Below are positions 60,378 through 64,000 of a DNA stretch of 64,000 nucleotides, piece after piece. The notes beneath the pieces are model-generated. The model was not told where the DNA came from. It worked only from the letters and a program-made list of their open reading frames with translations, and searched no databases. The stretch comes from Gracilaria vermiculophylla (lineage: Eukaryota; Rhodophyta; Florideophyceae; Gracilariales; Gracilariaceae): assembly GCA_019155205.2 (NCBI GenBank), contig JAHNZQ020000004.1, forward strand, positions 4,628,131 through 4,692,130, read 5' to 3'. A program made the translations under genes and the position numbers. How positions within the stretch are numbered: the stretch's first letter is position 1; every line of letters begins with the position of its first letter.

Positions 60378-62123
60378 TTACTCCAACACGGGATCAAGAT
60401 TGAACTTCATTGCTCCACAACGTCTTTTGCCGTCAACAAGCGGTCTTACTCCATCCACTTCACTAACAGCACTAGACCTCAACCCATCACCATCTGAACA
60501 TTCACTATGTAGCTTGTTTTGCGCAGCTTGTAGAGCTCTTCGGCCCATCACTAACATATTCACAGGCGAGCGATTTTTTGCTCCTTTGGAACGAGAGCGA
60601 CTTGGGTTATCAATCGTTCTAGACCTAGAACGAAAGCGAGAAGACGTCTTACTCGATGTACTTGCACACCGCCTCCGATCGCGACTCGTAGCACTCTTCT
60701 TCATGAGAGATAATAAATGACTTGCAAGAGGACCAATGGACGGTTGCGACTGGTGAGTGTGTCGAGCCATATCTACCAAAATTGTTGCTCCAAGTTTGAC
60801 CAGAAGGTTTGCTGCAGACGAATGAGTACTCGCGATCTTTATCAACAACATGCATGAATGTTCCTGAATGAGAACGTTTTTCGGATAGTCTGCCATTGCT
60901 GTAAGGATTGCCTTTCCAAGAAGTTGTTTGTCCATCACCAGCACCTTTGTAGTAAATAGTTGACCGTCTGCAGCGTTATCCAAAATACGACAGCAGGTTG
61001 CAATGACTACTTCTTCGTTTTTGTGACATTCCATGACTGCAATTACTTCCATCGAACCGTTGAGATCATTGAGGTCATTGAATCTTTTCTTTGCACTGTC
61101 CGTGCCAGACAGCAAGGCCTCTATTGCATGCAAGATAGAGAGCAGTTCCGGAATGCTTCCGGTCGCAAGTTTTAGAGAACCTATCAAATGTTGTAGATGT
61201 AATGATTGACAGGCCCTTGATTTGAACTCTTCGACGTATGCGAGTGTGTAGATGAGTTTGGATAGAGTAGCGATCATCGTTTCATCTTCGACAGATATTG
61301 CGTACCGCAATGACGAGCACAATAAATCTGGTCCAGGGATCTTTGTGTAGGCCTCAACGACAATCTTGATGCCAGTCCGTCCAGGATAGCCTTCATCTTT
61401 CGTCAAATGAACGAATATTAATCCAATTATGCAGACCAACTTGCGGTTTGTGATATTTGATTGCCATTCGGACAAGAGTTGGTTCAAATATAATGGAGTG
61501 ATTAAAATGTTCCATCTACTATCGTTACTCATTACTATTATATTGCCTATACAGGCAAGGATTTCTTCCACGAGATCTTTGTGATTTGAGTGGAGAGTCA
61601 ATAGCTCGAAAAGAGTATTAACCGTATTCAAATGCCTCGTTTTCTCACAATTGTTATATGAATTCCATACTGCATTTCTTAAAGCCCTTGCGACGGACTT
61701 TTGCACAGTGACAGACTTCAAATGAGTATTCATGACTTGAGTCAGTATTTGAGGCCCATGATTGAATCTAAAATCTTCCTTGCTTTCATCGTCCTGAAAC
61801 AACAAACTGGCAATTAAGCACCCCGCGTGAGTCACAAACTCTTCGTCGTCGGAAAACTTTTTGAGTGTATAACAAAGGTCCTTTAGAACCCCATTCGAAG
61901 TCATGATTGCCCTGTTTCCAGAATTAAAGGAAAATGTACAAAGTTCCATGACAGAAGACAAACATATGAAGATGCTATCGCGATTGTTGTGAATTGTCTC
62001 GACAACTTCCTTTATCGTTTGCGCCTGAGCTTCGTCCTGCATCGTTCTGATATTCTTGGAAACTTGGTTGATTATTGCGGACACCACAGTGTTTACCGCA
62101 ATGTTTTGCGCGTTTGAAGGCAT
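60378..62123 (-). CDS. Armadillo-repeat protein
   Basis: A helical-repeat protein of 581 residues if the ATG at 62123 is used (MPSNAQNIAVNTVVSAIINQ). Armadillo-like repeats run from about residue 25 to 465, for example NGVLKDLCYTLKKFSDDEEF, GCLIASLLFQDDE, VQKSVARALRNAVWNSYNN and EVVIATCCRILDNAADGQLF. The last 110 residues are basic and Ser/Arg-rich (SRFRSRSRTIDNPSRSRSKG), suggesting nucleic-acid binding or nuclear localisation. The frame stays open upstream to another ATG at 62303, which would add 60 residues of non-repeat sequence; I prefer the shorter form because that extension is Cys/Ser-rich and unlike the rest. Specific family unknown. Convergent with the VHL-like gene, 129 nt between stops. 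Confidence 0.75.
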   Translation of the reverse strand: MPSNAQNIAVNTVVSAIINQVSKNIRTMQDEAQAQTIKEVVETIHNNRDSIFICLSSVMELCTFSFNSGNRAIMTSNGVLKDLCYTLKKFSDDEEFVTHAGCLIASLLFQDDESKEDFRFNHGPQILTQVMNTHLKSVTVQKSVARALRNAVWNSYNNCEKTRHLNTVNTLFELLTLHSNHKDLVEEILACIGNIIVMSNDSRWNILITPLYLNQLLSEWQSNITNRKLVCIIGLIFVHLTKDEGYPGRTGIKIVVEAYTKIPGPDLLCSSLRYAISVEDETMIATLSKLIYTLAYVEEFKSRACQSLHLQHLIGSLKLATGSIPELLSILHAIEALLSGTDSAKKRFNDLNDLNGSMEVIAVMECHKNEEVVIATCCRILDNAADGQLFTTKVLVMDKQLLGKAILTAMADYPKNVLIQEHSCMLLIKIASTHSSAANLLVKLGATILVDMARHTHQSQPSIGPLASHLLSLMKKSATSRDRRRCASTSSKTSSRFRSRSRTIDNPSRSRSKGAKNRSPVNMLVMGRRALQAAQNKLHSECSDGDGLRSSAVSEVDGVRPLVDGKRRCGAMKFNLDPVLE

Positions 62124-62993
62124 GTTCTTGCAGGACTTTGGTTTTTTTTTCAATTCTTTCGAGATGCTTATCGTTGAAGAACAAGTGAAGATGTAGGGGG
62201 GACACCAACTTCGCGATGAAAACCGTCCGCAATGATGGCCGTGTGCTCTGCTCGACAAAGTGGTGGAGCATTGGATGCTGCTAAGAATATCTTCAAGAAG
62301 CATGAAGAGGAAAACCACACTGAATGGAGCAACAGCAAAGCAAGCACCCTACGCGGCATGATTGGAATTACGGTTTCGTTATGACCTGTTCTTTTCAGAG
62401 GAAGACGTAATCGATTTGTTCAATGAAGTTGAAGGAGAGGCTGCGCTGCTTACGTGACGATACATGACTGGCCACAAGTACATGAAATAAGCATATACCA
62501 AATTCTCCAACTTTACTGGGGAGTGCGCTTGCCACCAGCAGCAGCAGCCTTCATCCTTCAATTACCCTTCGCACTCGATTTGGATCATTCAAATCACATG
62601 CGAATGACAGCGGTGTCCCAATGCGGTTCATCATGAGACAGCCACCAGCGCAACGTATATACCTTACATAGCGTTAACTTCGCAGGCATGAGGAAGATGC
62701 TCAAAGGTGCACATTCTGCCTGCGCAATGTGCGCAAAATCTTAGCCAAATGCTGATAAATGCAGCTGTAACTCATACAATATTCCGAGGGCGACATTCGG
62801 ATCCAAAAAATCTTGAGATTGCGCCGAGAAGAGCGTGTGGCTTCTATTCGAGCAGATGACGATTTCGGTTCATTTAACACGCGTAAGGCGTGGTTTGAGA
62901 TATTTCTCACTCAAGTTCTTCTGACCGGCGAACTTGGTTTTCTTGAGTCAGTCGATTCTCAAGAGGCGGTTTAGTTCCAGACATCAAGCCGCC
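62124..62993. promoter_or_regulatory. Head-to-head spacer
   Basis: About 870 bp between the armadillo gene and the hydrolase-like gene; the left part may be 5' coding if the upstream ATG at 62303 is used. Confidence 0.35.
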
Positions 62994-63953
62994 ATGGCCG
63001 CGTTCGTTTCAGCGACTGCGGTCGGAGCGACTCCATTTTTCTCCTCTCTATCAAAACGGAACCTGTGCCAGGTACGAGTAAATTCTCCTCGTCCGACCAA
63101 GAGTCTGAGATGTTCAATCCAGCAAGATAGCCAGGTCCAACAATCGAAGACGGAAATCTGCACGGGACACAACTGCCGCGTTGTTTTTGACGGTCGCATG
63201 GTGGCATACGACTATTTCCCGGGCACATCGCCAACGATAGTATTTCTTCCGGGATTTTTCTTCTCGCGATGGCGTCAGGCAAAAGCCAACGCCTTGGAGA
63301 TCTTCGCAAAGCGCAAGGGACAGGCTATTTTTGTCGAAGAATATCTTGGTATTGGGAGATCGGAAGGGGACTTCGTCACTGATGGTACGTTAAGTCGTTG
63401 GATCAATGATTCGGTTCGCTTACTGGATGAGGTGATTCCAGGGAAGGTCCTGTTAGTGGGGGCTGGAGTCGGAGGCTGGATTATGCTTCACTTGGCTATG
63501 TTGCGTCCGGAGAAAGTTATGGGTCTTGTGGGTCTCAACCCGTCAGTCGACTTCACAGAGGACCTTATCATACCAAATATGACACCGGAACAACTACACA
63601 AAGTAGACAGTGAAGGTTTTGTTAACATGGATTGGGGTTTCAGAAACTATCCAATAAGTAAAGCATTACTGGAAGACGCGCGAAAATGGCTTGTGCTTCG
63701 TGGTGGCAGCGGCTCATTAGACATCCATTGCCCTATCCGCATTCTCCAAGGACTTAACGATGAAGAGCTTCCACCAAAACGAATGCTTGATCTTGTGGAC
63801 AAGCTGAAATCTGAAAACTGTGTTCTGTCGTATGTGAAGTATGGCGATCACAACCTTGAGGAAGAAGAAGACTTTGCGAGAATGTGGGATGCTGTGTGTG
63901 AACTGTCAGAGATGCATTATGAGTACGATCTAACGTCTACTAGCAGTGGATAG
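62994..63953 (+). CDS. Plastid alpha/beta-hydrolase-fold protein (ABHD10-like) lacking the nucleophile
   Basis: A 319-residue protein starting at an ATG in the ideal context GCCGCCATGG. The first 50-60 residues are a plastid transit peptide (MAAFVSATAVGATPFFSSLS onward). The remainder follows the alpha/beta-hydrolase order: oxyanion strand TIVFLPGFFFSRW, EEYLGIGRSEGDF, nucleophile elbow, PEKVMGLVGLNPSVDF, Asp-bearing RILQGLNDEELPP and His-bearing VKYGDHNLEEEEDF. The layout resembles ABHD10. At the elbow the expected G-x-S-x-G reads GAGVG (VLLVGAGVGGWIML), so the catalytic serine is glycine, while the Asp and His positions are kept. It is probably not a classical serine hydrolase. Substrate or ligand unknown. 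Confidence 0.85.
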   Translation: MAAFVSATAVGATPFFSSLSKRNLCQVRVNSPRPTKSLRCSIQQDSQVQQSKTEICTGHNCRVVFDGRMVAYDYFPGTSPTIVFLPGFFFSRWRQAKANALEIFAKRKGQAIFVEEYLGIGRSEGDFVTDGTLSRWINDSVRLLDEVIPGKVLLVGAGVGGWIMLHLAMLRPEKVMGLVGLNPSVDFTEDLIIPNMTPEQLHKVDSEGFVNMDWGFRNYPISKALLEDARKWLVLRGGSGSLDIHCPIRILQGLNDEELPPKRMLDLVDKLKSENCVLSYVKYGDHNLEEEEDFARMWDAVCELSEMHYEYDLTSTSSG

Positions 63954-64000
63954 TTCGCAATGGCATGAAGAAGCGCGGGAAGCATTCGATCTATGCCAGT

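Overview
The window looks like nuclear DNA of a multicellular (florideophyte-type) red alga. The best evidence is a nuclear plastid glyceraldehyde-3-phosphate dehydrogenase whose transit peptide is split by a short intron and, from memory, closely resembles Gracilaria/Chondrus GapA. A phycoerythrobilin synthase (PebB) and a bacterial-type PheS and RF2 with organelle presequences agree with this. Cytosolic ribosomal proteins, MED31, PEX6, XPF and FANCD2 mark it as a nuclear chromosome. I see five short GT-AG introns (82-189 nt) in four of about 29 genes; the rest appear to be single exons.

Layout. 1-3.38 kb is AT-rich and gene-poor, with a broken PIF/Harbinger-type transposase and a 100-base assembly gap. 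At about 3.38 kb the composition changes abruptly, at a (GGCTGC)10 + poly-G tract, into an extremely GC-rich island reaching about 10.6 kb. It holds a TMEM184-like membrane protein, an RCHY1-like ubiquitin ligase, UDP-glucose dehydrogenase and a low-complexity protein. GC then falls through the RF2 gene (11-12.3 kb) to ordinary values. 13-21.3 kb holds a small protein, plastid PheS, a small membrane protein and FANCD2. 21.3-25.9 kb is mostly empty. 26-57 kb is dense: a coiled-coil tail-anchored protein, a VTT-domain protein, a small membrane protein, a DUF1995 protein, XPF, RPP2/RPL12, PebB, a DDX47/Rrp3-type helicase, GapA, a large disordered protein, a TRAIP-like RING protein, TGT, AAR2, PEX6, a half-length NDUFS1 and MED31. 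57-59.6 kb is empty. The right end has a VHL-beta-domain protein, an armadillo protein and an alpha/beta-hydrolase-like protein.

Seventeen consecutive genes between 26.0 and 57.0 kb alternate strand without exception, so nearly every intergenic space is either a shared head-to-head promoter region or a tight tail-to-tail junction (as little as 1 or 4 nt between stop codons). About nine products carry apparent plastid presequences. Three nuclear genes relate to DNA crosslink repair (FANCD2, XPF, TRAIP-like RING).

The most unusual proteins are a VHL beta domain behind a bipartite, lumen-type plastid presequence; a TGT that has lost its three zinc cysteines; a complex I 75-kDa subunit that stops after its Fe-S half; and an ABHD10-like protein without its nucleophile serine. 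All family calls were made by reading the sequence, with no database search.
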